Shown piece after piece: positions 27,890-36,253 of a DNA stretch of 64,000 nt. Both the position numbers and the translations under genes were made by a program. The DNA comes from Tatumella terrea. Lineage in GTDB: Bacteria; Pseudomonadota; Gammaproteobacteria; Enterobacterales; Enterobacteriaceae. A model generated the notes under the pieces. The model saw nothing but the letters and a program-made list of their open reading frames with translations. It was not told the origin of the DNA and made no database searches. The DNA is taken from assembly GCF_039523755.1 (NCBI RefSeq), contig NZ_BAAAFX010000013.1:248001-312000 (forward strand). The letters run 5' to 3'. Positions within the stretch are counted from its first letter, which is position 1. The number at the start of each line of letters is the position of its first letter.

Positions 27890-29744
27890 ATTTGACTCAT
27901 TGCTGAAGCAGGCGCAGGAACAACAGATGTTCCGGCCTCTGGATTTGCGGTTCGCTGCGTTGACTGAGGGGGGCGGATCACCCGCCCGCCGTCTGGCGGC
28001 GGCCTGCCTGAGTGCCGGCACCGGAGAAGGGCATGTCTGTTTGCCGTTATCGCTGCTTTCGCCGGCCTCTCTGTTTGCCGGACGACAACTGGCGCTGGCT
28101 GAAGCTCTCTGGCAGGCCGCCGCCGCCCCGGAGAATGAGGATGACTGGCTGACAGTGCTGGAGGGCTGGGATGCGGTAAGTGATGGCTCACAATCCACAC
28201 CGCTGGTGCTGGCTCACCGTAAGCTCTACCTGCACCGGATGTGGCTCTACGAAAAGCAGGTCGCCCGCTTTTTTTCTGACGGGTTGACGACTGCGCCGGC
28301 GGATCCCGGGCAGATCCGCCAGGTACTGGACGGCTTGTTCGGGGAGGAGGGCAATAACTGGCAGAAGGTGGCGGCGGCTGTCGCACTGACACGTCAGTAT
28401 TCCGTGATCTCCGGCGGTCCGGGAACCGGTAAGACGACGACGGTTGCCCGACTGCTGGCCGCCTTGCTCACCCTGGAGCCTGGCCGTTTACGCATCCGCA
28501 TGGCGGCACCGACCGGGAAAGCCGCGGCCAGACTGACCGAATCGCTGGGGAACGCATTACAGGCGCTGCCGGTCAGCGATGCGCTGAAAGCCCGTTTTCC
28601 GCAGGAGGCAACCACCCTGCACCGGCTGCTGGGGGCACAACCGGCCACCCGGCGCCTGCGCTATCATGCCGGTAACCCGCTGCATCTGGATGTGCTGGTG
28701 GTGGATGAAGCCTCGATGGTGGATCTTTCGATGATGGCCTCGCTGATCAGTGCGCTGCCGCCTGCGGCCAGAGTCATTTTTCTGGGCGACCGTGATCAGC
28801 TGGCTTCCGTTGAGGCCGGTGCTGTACTCGGTGATCTTTGCCGTAGCGCGGAATTCGGCTATAGCCCGGCCCGTGCGGCAGAGCTGGGGGTGCTGACCGG
28901 CGCGGATATTGCCGGTACAGAAGCCGCTCAGGCTCCCGCGGTGCGTGACAGCCTGTGTCTGTTACAACAGAGTTACCGGTTTTCGTCCGGTTCAGGGATC
29001 GGGCAACTGGCTGCAGCCGTTAATCAGGGCGATCTGTCGCGGCTGGCGGCTGTCCGGGGCCAGGATTTCCGGGATATCCGGTTATGCCCGCTGGATTCTG
29101 CGGAGCAATGGCAGTCGATGCTGAATGATATCAGCCTGGGCTATGCCGGAATGATAGAAAAGGTGAATAACCATGCCTCCCCGGCAGAAGTGTTACTTAC
29201 CTTCAGCCGCTATCAGTTGCTCTGCGCGTTACGCGAAGGTCCGTTTGGCGTCAGCGGTCTGAATCAGCGCATTGAACAGCGCCTGAGGCAACAGCAGCGG
29301 CTACCGCCGGCGGCCGGAAGCGGTAATCTTTATGCCGGACGTCCGGTGATGATCACCCGTAATGACAATGCTCTGGGGCTGTTTAACGGTGATATTGGCA
29401 TCATTATGTTCGATGAAACGCAACAGCTGAAAGCGCACTTCCTGCTGCCGGATGGCAGTGTAAAAGCGGTTCACCCCAGTCGTTTACCGCCGCATGATAC
29501 GGCCTGGGCAATGACGGTTCACAAATCGCAAGGCTCGGAGTTTGATCATACGGCTCTGGTGCTGCCGGCCCGGTACAGCCCGGTCCTGAGCCGGGAACTG
29601 GTGTACACCGCCATTACCCGGGCGCGGACGCAACTGACCATTTACAGTGATGAAGCCGTATTTACGCGGGCGATACAGTCACGTACCCGCAGACGAAGCG
29701 GATTAAGTGACCAGCTGGTGAATGAACCGCCGCGGGCTGACTGA
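27882..29744 (+). CDS. recD: Exodeoxyribonuclease V subunit alpha (RecD)
   Basis: The 5'-3' helicase subunit of RecBCD, 620 residues (E. coli 608). I chose ATG 27882 (MSEFDSLLKQAQEQQMFRPLD), which overlaps the recB stop; the frame is open further upstream inside recB, but that is not credible. Walker A is ISGGPGTGKTTTVARLLA near residues 180-195, Walker B is VLVVDEASMVD, and the UvrD-like C-terminal motif is AMTVHKSQGSEFDH. Downstream is the convergent argA. Confidence 0.96.
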   Translation: MSEFDSLLKQAQEQQMFRPLDLRFAALTEGGGSPARRLAAACLSAGTGEGHVCLPLSLLSPASLFAGRQLALAEALWQAAAAPENEDDWLTVLEGWDAVSDGSQSTPLVLAHRKLYLHRMWLYEKQVARFFSDGLTTAPADPGQIRQVLDGLFGEEGNNWQKVAAAVALTRQYSVISGGPGTGKTTTVARLLAALLTLEPGRLRIRMAAPTGKAAARLTESLGNALQALPVSDALKARFPQEATTLHRLLGAQPATRRLRYHAGNPLHLDVLVVDEASMVDLSMMASLISALPPAARVIFLGDRDQLASVEAGAVLGDLCRSAEFGYSPARAAELGVLTGADIAGTEAAQAPAVRDSLCLLQQSYRFSSGSGIGQLAAAVNQGDLSRLAAVRGQDFRDIRLCPLDSAEQWQSMLNDISLGYAGMIEKVNNHASPAEVLLTFSRYQLLCALREGPFGVSGLNQRIEQRLRQQQRLPPAAGSGNLYAGRPVMITRNDNALGLFNGDIGIIMFDETQQLKAHFLLPDGSVKAVHPSRLPPHDTAWAMTVHKSQGSEFDHTALVLPARYSPVLSRELVYTAITRARTQLTIYSDEAVFTRAIQSRTRRRSGLSDQLVNEPPRAD

Positions 29745-29788
29745 CGGCAAAAAGAGGACGGCATCCTCCCGGCAGGGAAGATGCCGTG
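29745..29788 (-). terminator. Terminator of argA
   Basis: Read on the minus strand, the stem CACGGCATC/GATGCCGT(C) is followed by CTCTTTTTGCC. It lies between the convergent recD and argA stops. A T run is present only for the argA direction. Confidence 0.7.
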
Positions 29789-29794
29789 GCAGGA

Positions 29795-31123
29795 TCAGTC
29801 CAGGCTCAGCATCAGGACTTTGGAACGGCGCTGGTAGTTGTACATTTTCTTTTTGGTTTCAGGCAGAGATTCGATATCGACCGGCACAAATCCCCGTTCC
29901 TGGAACCAGTGGATACTGCGGGTAGTCAGGACGAATATTTTAGTCAGGCCCATCGCGCTGGCCTGATGACAGATATGCTGTAACAGTAACTCGCCGCGTG
30001 AAGAACTGCGGTATTCCGGGTGCACCGCCACACAGGCCATTTCCCCGATCTGTTCTTCAGGAAAGGGGTAGAGGGCAGCACAGGCAATGGTCAGATTATC
30101 CCGTACCACGACGGTGAATTTATTGATTTCCATTTCCAGCTGTTCACGGGAACGACGCACCAGGATCCCCTGTTCCTCAAGCGGGCTGATCAGTTCAAGG
30201 ATCCCCCCGATATCATCGATGGTCGCTTTACGGATTTTTTCGGCCGATTCCATCACCACCTGCGTTCCGATTCCGTCGCGCGAAAAAAGCTCCTGTAACA
30301 GGGTGCCATCTTCCAGATAGCTGATCAGGTGACTGCGGGGAACCCCGCTACGGCAAGCCTGCACGGCTCCCCGCAGGAAGCGTACGGTTCCCGACAGATA
30401 ATTCCCCTGTTGCTCAAAGCTGTCGATACGTTGCTGAGCCTGGTCGGGGAACATTTCCGAAATAATATTACCGTCATCATCACTGACGCCCTGCTCGGAA
30501 CAGAAGCCAATCATCTTTTCAGCTTTCAGTTTAATGGCGACCTGAGTCGCAATCTCTTCTGAAGTAAGGTTAAAACTTTCACCGGTGACTGACACCGCGA
30601 CCGGCCCCAGTAACACGATAGCGCCGCTGTCCAGCTGACGGTGGATAGCGGCATGGTCGATGCGGCGGATACGGCCTGAATGGCAGTAATCCACGCCATC
30701 ATCCACACCCAGAGGTTGCGCGATAATAAAATTGCCGCTCACCACATTAATATGCGCGCCCTGCAAAGGGGTATTGTTCAGGCTCATCGACAGACGAGCC
30801 GTGATATCCAGTTGCAGACGACCGGCCGCCTGTTTTACCAGCTCAAGCGAGGCGGCATCTGTCACACGGGTAAATTTGTGATAGTTCGGCGTCAGCTGAT
30901 GATCGGCAAGATTGGCATCTATCTGAGGCCGTGCCCCGTAGACCAGTACCAGACGGATGCCCAGGCTATGCAGCAGACCGATATCGTTGACAATCCCGGA
31001 GAAGTTGGTGTGCTCGATGGCTTCGCCGCCGAGCATGATGACAAACGTTTTGCCGCGATGGGCATTAATATAGGGGACGGTATGGCGAAACCCCTGAACT
31101 AATTCGGTACTACGTTCCTTCAC
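29795..31123 (-). CDS. argA: Amino-acid N-acetyltransferase (N-acetylglutamate synthase)
   Basis: First enzyme of arginine synthesis (acetyl-CoA plus glutamate to N-acetylglutamate); 442 residues (E. coli 443). The N-terminal amino-acid-kinase fold (about residues 20-280, with MLGGEAIEH and LVLVYGARPQID) forms the arginine feedback site. The C-terminal GNAT domain (about 295-440) carries ACVAVHPEYRSSSRGELLLQHIC for acetyl-CoA binding. A double ARG box sits immediately upstream (31135-31173), so repression by ArgR with arginine is expected. It is encoded divergently from an ArgR paralogue 0.9 kb away. Confidence 0.97.
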   Translation of the reverse strand: MKERSTELVQGFRHTVPYINAHRGKTFVIMLGGEAIEHTNFSGIVNDIGLLHSLGIRLVLVYGARPQIDANLADHQLTPNYHKFTRVTDAASLELVKQAAGRLQLDITARLSMSLNNTPLQGAHINVVSGNFIIAQPLGVDDGVDYCHSGRIRRIDHAAIHRQLDSGAIVLLGPVAVSVTGESFNLTSEEIATQVAIKLKAEKMIGFCSEQGVSDDDGNIISEMFPDQAQQRIDSFEQQGNYLSGTVRFLRGAVQACRSGVPRSHLISYLEDGTLLQELFSRDGIGTQVVMESAEKIRKATIDDIGGILELISPLEEQGILVRRSREQLEMEINKFTVVVRDNLTIACAALYPFPEEQIGEMACVAVHPEYRSSSRGELLLQHICHQASAMGLTKIFVLTTRSIHWFQERGFVPVDIESLPETKKKMYNYQRRSKVLMLSLD

Positions 31124-31134
31124 GGCGATCTCCG

Positions 31135-31173
31135 GGTGAATGATTATTCGTTTTTTGTGTATTTTTATTCCTT
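31135..31173 (-). promoter_or_regulatory. Tandem ARG boxes (ArgR operator) of argA
   Basis: The core TGAATGATTATTCG at 31137-31150 matches TGAATNNNNATTCA at 9 of 10 specified positions. A second core, TGTATTTTTATTCC at 31158-31171, matches at 8 of 10. Their starts are 21 bases apart, the standard spacing of two 18-base ARG boxes with a 3-base gap. They begin 12 bases upstream of the argA start codon. Confidence 0.85.
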
Positions 31174-31353
31174 TATAGCCCTTAATGCAAGTATTGTGTT
31201 TAAGCGGAAGCTGCGTTGGTCGCGGGGTTTGACAGGCAGATAGCTAATACTATCAGTCAGTTAATTTTCTAAGGGGCGGGGAGAAGGATTAAAAGTTTTC
31301 GGATATTAAGTGATTTTTGAGTGATTTTTGCACAGTGGCTGGTGATCATTAAG

Positions 31354-31465
31354 TCCTGACTGCTGACTGCTGACTGCTGACTGCTGACTTCTTACTTCTT
31401 ACTTCTTACTTCTTACTTCTTACTTCTTACTTCTTACTTCTTACTGCCCACTGCCCACTAACCAC
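31354..31465. repeat. Heptamer tandem array, 16 units (TNNNNAC)
   Basis: Sixteen perfect-phase 7-base units fill 112 bases: one TCCTGAC, four TGCTGAC (31361-31388), eight TTCTTAC (31389-31444), two TGCCCAC and one TAACCAC. Every unit keeps T at position 1 and AC at 6-7, while the middle changes in blocks, which is typical of local expansion by slippage. It lies in the argA-argR intergenic region, about 230 bases upstream of argA. Confidence 0.95.
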
Positions 31466-31808
31466 TAACTTTATTGCACTGTCACGCGACAGGGGAGTTA
31501 TGCGGTGATTTTATCCTGCGGGAGATCTGTCTTTTACTTCCCTGCTCACTTAAGTGTCCGCTGTCTGGTTATTCTGCCGGGTATTCATGGAATCAGTGAC
31601 ACAGGCTAACCTGTTCACCGGCATCATGACTCTGCCGGTGACGGTCCTGACCACGGGGTACAGAATAACGTATGTTTTACCGGAGACGCTGATCCCGGGG
31701 ATTCAATAAATCAGGGGCTGAGATCCTTGTATGTCCTTTCGGCCAGCGCTGATATTTTCTGTGGCTCGGCCGGTGGCCGCATAAGTTGTGGTCTTCGGAA
31801 TTCAGAAC

Positions 31809-31826
31809 ACTGAATATTAATTGACT
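31809..31826 (+). promoter_or_regulatory. Candidate ARG box upstream of the ArgR paralogue
   Basis: TGAATATTAATTGA at 31811-31824 matches the ARG core TGAATNNNNATTCA at 9 of 10 specified positions. The box overlaps a possible -35 hexamer TTGACT (31821-31826). A partial second site (6 of 10) starts 23 bases further on. It lies 237 bases before the argR-like start codon, so the transcript would have a long leader. Confidence 0.5.
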
Positions 31827-32062
31827 ATTTACCTTAATATTAATAACGCAGGATGATTAGCGACTATCAGGAATGAAATATCAGCGAAAAAAGCCTTTAT
31901 GACCTCTTATCTGTTCGTTTTTTATTATGGAATAAAAGGCATGATTAAGGTCAATAAATAATTATTTTGTGAATATATGCCGGGATAAATTTATTCGGAA
32001 ATGGTATTTCTGTAACGACTATAAATATACGTCTTGTATTTTATACGCACCGGGAAAAACTC

Positions 32063-32542
32063 ATGACTGATATGATTAAGAAGATTAAACATTTGGATCT
32101 CGATAAAGTCTTTCAGCAATTATTAAGAGAAGAACGTTTTGGCTCTCAGGCTGAGTTTGTTGACTATCTAACCCGCAACGGGTTCAGGCATATCAATCAG
32201 TCTAAAGTCTCTCGCATGCTGACCAGTTATGGCGCGGTACGCACCCGCAATGCCAAAATGGAAATGGTCTATTGTCTGCCGGCGGAACGGGGAGTGCCGA
32301 CGGCGAAAACCACCCTGAAAAGTTCAGTACTGAGTATTGAAACCAATGACTGGATGGTGGTTACCCACACGGTTCCCGGTGCGGCTCCCTTAATTGCCCG
32401 CCTGCTCGATTCCTGCGGAAAATCAGAGGGAATATTAGGCACTGTAGCGGGTGATGATACGATTTTTATCGTTCCGGTCATGGGGGTTAATTCTCATCAG
32501 CTTCAACAGTCGGTCATAAGTATCCTTCATTCTGATGGTTAA
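32063..32542 (+). CDS. ArgR-family arginine repressor (paralogue)
   Basis: Arginine-responsive DNA-binding regulator of 159 residues, the same family and size as E. coli ArgR (156). The N-terminal winged helix (about residues 10-75) carries FRHINQSKVSRMLTSYGAV and RTRNAKMEMVYCLPAE, nearly identical to E. coli ArgR, so ARG boxes are the likely target. The C-terminal hexamerisation domain has GTVAGDDTIFIVP with the paired Asp that bind L-arginine. It differs from the housekeeping protein at both termini (MTDMIKKIKHLDLDKVFQQL; QLQQSVISILHSDG). The chromosomal argR normally sits beside mdh, so this is probably a second copy. It precedes an arginyl-tRNA synthetase gene by 77 bases and is likely cotranscribed with it. 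Confidence 0.9.
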   Translation: MTDMIKKIKHLDLDKVFQQLLREERFGSQAEFVDYLTRNGFRHINQSKVSRMLTSYGAVRTRNAKMEMVYCLPAERGVPTAKTTLKSSVLSIETNDWMVVTHTVPGAAPLIARLLDSCGKSEGILGTVAGDDTIFIVPVMGVNSHQLQQSVISILHSDG

Positions 32543-32557
32543 TCAATGAATAAATAA

Positions 32558-32629
32558 AAGGAGGCTTTATTCCGTGGAGAATAAAGGTTGTTAATGATCT
32601 CACGGGTTAAAGAAAAATTATGGATATAA
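32558..32629 (+). promoter_or_regulatory. argS leader: strong SD, two tiny overlapping ORFs and a hairpin
   Basis: A perfect AAGGAGG (32558-32564) precedes GTG at 32574, which opens a 6-codon ORF (MENKGC). Its stop overlaps an ATG (TAATG, 32592-32596) that opens an 11-codon ORF (MISRVKEKLWI) ending at 32629, past the argS ATG at 32620. CTTTATTC (32565-32572) and GAATAAAG (32579-32586) can form an 8-bp stem around the GTG. argS itself has no visible Shine-Dalgarno, and its frame has a stop at 32608-32610, so it cannot start upstream. Translation of argS may therefore be coupled to the mini-ORFs. Confidence 0.45.
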
Positions 32630-34368
32630 AAAAACTACTGGCTCAGCAGGTTCAGGAAGCGTTAACGGATATTCAACTCATTACGGATAAACCTGTTACG
32701 GTTCGACCTGCCGTCCGTCCTGAATTTGGCGATTACCAGGTCGACAGTATGATGGCTCTCGGAAAACTCTGCGGTGAAAATCCGCTGGTGCTGGCGGCAC
32801 GGGTCGCCGATGCTCTGATGAAAAATAGCCACTCCCGGACGATGCTTGCCCGTGCAGAAGCGGTCGCGCCAGGCTTTATTAATCTGTTTCTGCGTGATGA
32901 ATGGATTATTGATCTTACCGGACAGGCCGCGAACGATGAAAGGCTGGGGGTAGCCCGTCAGAACGTGCAGCATATTGTGGTCGATTATTCCTCGCCGAAT
33001 GTGGCAAAAGAGATGCACGTCGGTCATCTGCGCTCAACAATTATTGGTGATGCCAGTGTGCGGACCCTGGAGTTTCTGGGGCACCGGGTGACCCGGGTTA
33101 ACCATATCGGTGACTGGGGGACACAGTTTGGTATGCTGATAGCCTGCCTGGAAATCGCAGAAAATCAGGGAGATATCTCCCTCTCTGATCTTGAAGGTTT
33201 TTATCGCGCGGCTAAAAAACGTTATGACGACGATCCCGGGTTTGCCCGGAAGGCCCGTGCCTATGTGGTGAAGCTGCAACAGGGGGATGCCTGGTGCCGT
33301 GAAATGTGGCGTAAGCTGGTAGATATTTCGATGACCCAAAACCAGCAAAACTACGACCGGCTCGGCGTGTCACTCAGCAAAGACGATATCCGGGGGGAAA
33401 GTTTTTATAATGAGATGCTGCCGGAAATCGTCGATGATCTTCTGGCGCGGGGGATTGCCACGATGGACGGTGAAACAGCGATCGTTTATCTGGATAACTA
33501 CCGCAATAAGCAGGGGGATCCGATGGGGGTGATCGTCCGTAAACAGGATGGCGGATATCTTTATACCACCACGGATATTGCCTGTGCGAAGTATCGCTAT
33601 CAGCAGCTGCACGCAGATCGTATTCTTTATTATATTGATGCGCGCCAGCATCAGCACCTGATGATGGCCTGGGAGATCGTCCGCCGTGCCGGGTATGTCC
33701 CTGAGCAGGTCACTCTGGAACATCATAAATTCGGTATGATGCTGGATAAAACCGGCAAACCGTTTAAGACCAGGGAAGGGGGCACGATCAGGCTGGCAGA
33801 ACTGCTGGAAGAAGCCGTCACCAGGGCACATAAGCTGGTCAGTGAAAAGTCTCCGCAGCTTGCTGCCGGTGAACTGGAGACGCTGGCGGAAATGATAGGT
33901 ATCGGCGCCGTAAAATATGCCGATTTATCCAAAAACCGCACCACCGATTATGTGTTCGACTGGGATACGATGCTCAGCTTTGAAGGAAACACGGCCCCTT
34001 ATATTCAGTATGCCTGTGCCCGTATTACCTCACTGCTGCGTAAAGCGACGGCAACTGAGGGGCCGTTGCCACAGACCTTCAGCGGAACACTCAGTTTTTC
34101 CACAGAGACTGAGCGGGCACTGGCCGTAAAATTACTGCAATTCGAAGAAACCTTGCTGGCCGTCGCAAAAGAGGGGATGCCGAATATTATGTGTCATTAC
34201 CTGTTTGAACTCGCCTCGATGTTCTCAGGGTTCTATGCCTCGTCACCGGTACTGACACATCAGGAGCGATCCCGGCGTCAGAGCCGTCTGGCCCTTTGTG
34301 CTCTGACAGGAAGGGTCTTATCAACAGGGCTGGAGACGCTGGGGATCCGCGTACCGGAAAGAATGTAA
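32620..34368 (+). CDS. argS: Arginyl-tRNA synthetase (linked to an ArgR paralogue)
   Basis: Charges tRNA-Arg; class I synthetase of 582 residues (E. coli 577). The N-terminal Add-1 domain contains RPEFGDYQVDSMMAL. The HIGH-type motif is in SSPNVAKEMHVGHLRSTIIGD (HVGH at about residues 133-136). HHKFGMMLDKTGKPFKTREGG is the KMSK-equivalent loop. DALR anticodon-binding residues follow (AVKYADLSKNRTTDYVFDWD, LLQFEETLLAVAKEG), and the C-terminus is VPERM, as in E. coli. All catalytic blocks look intact. In E. coli argS is near flhA, not here; whether this is the only copy cannot be seen from the window. The argR-argS pair occupies the amiC position. Confidence 0.93.
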   Translation: MDIKKLLAQQVQEALTDIQLITDKPVTVRPAVRPEFGDYQVDSMMALGKLCGENPLVLAARVADALMKNSHSRTMLARAEAVAPGFINLFLRDEWIIDLTGQAANDERLGVARQNVQHIVVDYSSPNVAKEMHVGHLRSTIIGDASVRTLEFLGHRVTRVNHIGDWGTQFGMLIACLEIAENQGDISLSDLEGFYRAAKKRYDDDPGFARKARAYVVKLQQGDAWCREMWRKLVDISMTQNQQNYDRLGVSLSKDDIRGESFYNEMLPEIVDDLLARGIATMDGETAIVYLDNYRNKQGDPMGVIVRKQDGGYLYTTTDIACAKYRYQQLHADRILYYIDARQHQHLMMAWEIVRRAGYVPEQVTLEHHKFGMMLDKTGKPFKTREGGTIRLAELLEEAVTRAHKLVSEKSPQLAAGELETLAEMIGIGAVKYADLSKNRTTDYVFDWDTMLSFEGNTAPYIQYACARITSLLRKATATEGPLPQTFSGTLSFSTETERALAVKLLQFEETLLAVAKEGMPNIMCHYLFELASMFSGFYASSPVLTHQERSRRQSRLALCALTGRVLSTGLETLGIRVPERM

Positions 34369-34418
34369 GGCGGCAGGAATACGACAGCCGGGGCCGGGGA
34401 GGTCGCTGAATTCAGCGC

Positions 34419-34454
34419 AAAAAAAAACTTATCAAAAGTAATTTGATAAGTTTT
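34419..34454 (-). terminator. Terminator of the initiator tRNA operon
   Basis: On the minus strand AAAACTTATCAAA pairs with TTTGATAAGTTTT around a 4-base loop, followed by a T run of about nine. It lies just past the last tRNA gene and ahead of the convergent argS end. Confidence 0.9.
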
Positions 34455-34461
34455 CTTCGGT

Positions 34462-34538
<77 letters not shown>

Positions 34539-34570
34539 TCCGTGCTGTTACCTGTACTGCTTCATAGTAT

Positions 34571-34647
<77 letters not shown>

Positions 34648-34681
34648 TCCGTACTACTACTGTTACTGCTTCACATTGTAT

Positions 34682-34758
<77 letters not shown>

Positions 34759-34799
34759 TCCGCGCTACTACTTGCTTACTGCCACTACATTATGTGAAT

Positions 34800-34876
<77 letters not shown>

Positions 34877-34882
34877 TCCGTG

Positions 34883-34917
34883 GATGCGCACTATACTCCC
34901 CATAGCCTTCGATGCAA
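34883..34917 (-). promoter_or_regulatory. Promoter of the initiator tRNA operon
   Basis: On the minus strand, TTGCAT (34912-34917) and TATAGT (34890-34895) are separated by 16 bases. They are followed by a GC-rich discriminator (GCGCATCC), the hallmark of stringently controlled stable-RNA promoters. The upstream DNA is A/T-rich, like an UP element. Confidence 0.8.
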
Positions 34918-35075
34918 CCCATTTATGATAAAAAACGTAAAAAAAACCGTCATCTGCTGAATTTTACGGCAGTTTTCTTTTTTTATGTAAATCCCCGATG
35001 CTGATTCTGCGGAAGATTTAATTATCACCCGGCCTCTGCTATCTTCGCTTCAGATAATTCAGCGAAGGCAGCGTA

Positions 35076-36176
35076 ATGAAAGGAAAATGGGCAAAGCTTG
35101 CACTGACCGGGGCATTTCTGGCGTTACTGGCCGGATGTTCTTCCCGACCTACCGATCGCGGTCAGCAATATAAAGACGGAAAACTGGAACAACCCTTTGC
35201 GTTGGTTAACCAGCCGAATGCCAAAGGCAGTCCGGTAAACGCACGTGACTTTGCCGAACAGGTCCGGCAGATCCAGGGGGCCTCCGGCGCACTCTTCAGT
35301 CGTAACAGCAGTACCTATAACTCTATAGAAAGCTGGCTGGTCGCCGGGGGCAATACCCGCGACTTGCGTCAGTTCGGTCTCGATGCCTGGCAAATGGAGG
35401 GGACCGATGATTATGGTAACGTTCAGTTTACCGGCTACTATACCCCGGTGATCCAGGCCCGCTATACCCGTCAGGGAGAGTTTCAGTATCCTATCTATCG
35501 TATGCCGCCGCGCCGTCGCGGTTATAAATTGCCGAGCCGTGCCGAAATCTACAACGGTGCACTGAATTCCCGGTATGTGATTGCCTGGAGTAATTCATTA
35601 ATTGATAACTTTATGATGGATGTTCAGGGCAGCGGTTATGTGGACTACGGCGATGGTCGTCCGCTGACCTTCTTTGGCTACGGTGGCAAGAACGGCTGGG
35701 CGTATCACAGCATCGGTAAAGAGCTTATCGATCGCGGGGAAGTCAAGCGGGAAGACATGTCAATGCAGGCCATCCGCGAGTGGGCTCAGAACCACTCTTA
35801 TGCCGATGTCCGTGCTTTGCTGGAAACGAATCCTTCCTTTGTCTTCTTCCGTCCGGAGTCCTACACCCCGGTGCGGGGAGCCAGTGCGGTACCGCTGGTG
35901 GCTAAAGCCTCCGTTGCTGCCGACCGTTCGCTGATCCCGCCCGGCACCGTATTGCTGGCCGAAGTGCCGCAACTGAATGAAAAAGGCAAATTTAACGGCA
36001 CTTACCAGATGCGGCTGATGGTCGCTCTGGATGTCGGCGGGGCGATTAAAGGCCAGCATTTCGATATTTATCAGGGAATTGGTCCTGAAGCGGCTCATCT
36101 GGCCGGTTTTTATAATCACTACGGACGCGTCTGGGTGTTAAAATCTGCACCGGGGACGGGATTACTGACCCGTTGA
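35076..36176 (+). CDS. mltA: Membrane-bound lytic murein transglycosylase A
   Basis: Outer-membrane lipoprotein of 366 residues (E. coli 365) that cleaves peptidoglycan glycan strands to 1,6-anhydro products. The signal MKGKWAKLALTGAFLALLAGCSS has lipobox LLAGC. The catalytic double-psi barrel contains VQGSGYVDYGDG and, near the C-terminus, VALDVGGAIKGQHFDIYQG with the catalytic Asp. It stands alone, downstream of the tRNA operon on the opposite strand, as in E. coli. Confidence 0.97.
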   Translation: MKGKWAKLALTGAFLALLAGCSSRPTDRGQQYKDGKLEQPFALVNQPNAKGSPVNARDFAEQVRQIQGASGALFSRNSSTYNSIESWLVAGGNTRDLRQFGLDAWQMEGTDDYGNVQFTGYYTPVIQARYTRQGEFQYPIYRMPPRRRGYKLPSRAEIYNGALNSRYVIAWSNSLIDNFMMDVQGSGYVDYGDGRPLTFFGYGGKNGWAYHSIGKELIDRGEVKREDMSMQAIREWAQNHSYADVRALLETNPSFVFFRPESYTPVRGASAVPLVAKASVAADRSLIPPGTVLLAEVPQLNEKGKFNGTYQMRLMVALDVGGAIKGQHFDIYQGIGPEAAHLAGFYNHYGRVWVLKSAPGTGLLTR

Positions 36177-36178
36177 GC

Positions 36179-36222
36179 GTCCGGCGGAAGGGGGGCAAAC
36201 CCTGCCACTCTTCCGCCGGCGG
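36179..36222. repeat. REP-like palindrome, copy 2
   Basis: GTCCGGCGGAAG (36179-36190) and CTTCCGCCGG (36210-36219) are the same arms as at 12094-12138, enclosing a different inner hairpin (GGCA/TGCC). It lies 3 bases past the mltA stop and could end its transcript. Confidence 0.6.
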
Positions 36223-36253
36223 TAATAAAGAATAATGTAAAGAAAGAGGATCT

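Larger units (their letters stand above)
31124..32062. other. argA-argR intergenic region
   Basis: This 939-base stretch holds no convincing ORF. It contains the argA operator at its left end, the heptamer array at 31354-31465, a GC-balanced part at about 31500-31790 without a recognisable gene remnant, and an AT-rich part from about 31800 with one ARG box. E. coli has amiC between argA and the initiator tRNA genes; I could not see an amiC remnant on either strand here. Confidence 0.7.

Noticed and set aside
31354..31465. Heptamer array as a possible CRISPR
   Set aside because: The units are contiguous 7-mers without spacers, and no cas genes are present.
31480..31800. amiC remnant in the argA-argR gap
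   Set aside because: Partial translation of part of this stretch on the minus strand gave early stops and no recognisable amidase motif, and nothing amidase-like was seen on the plus strand.
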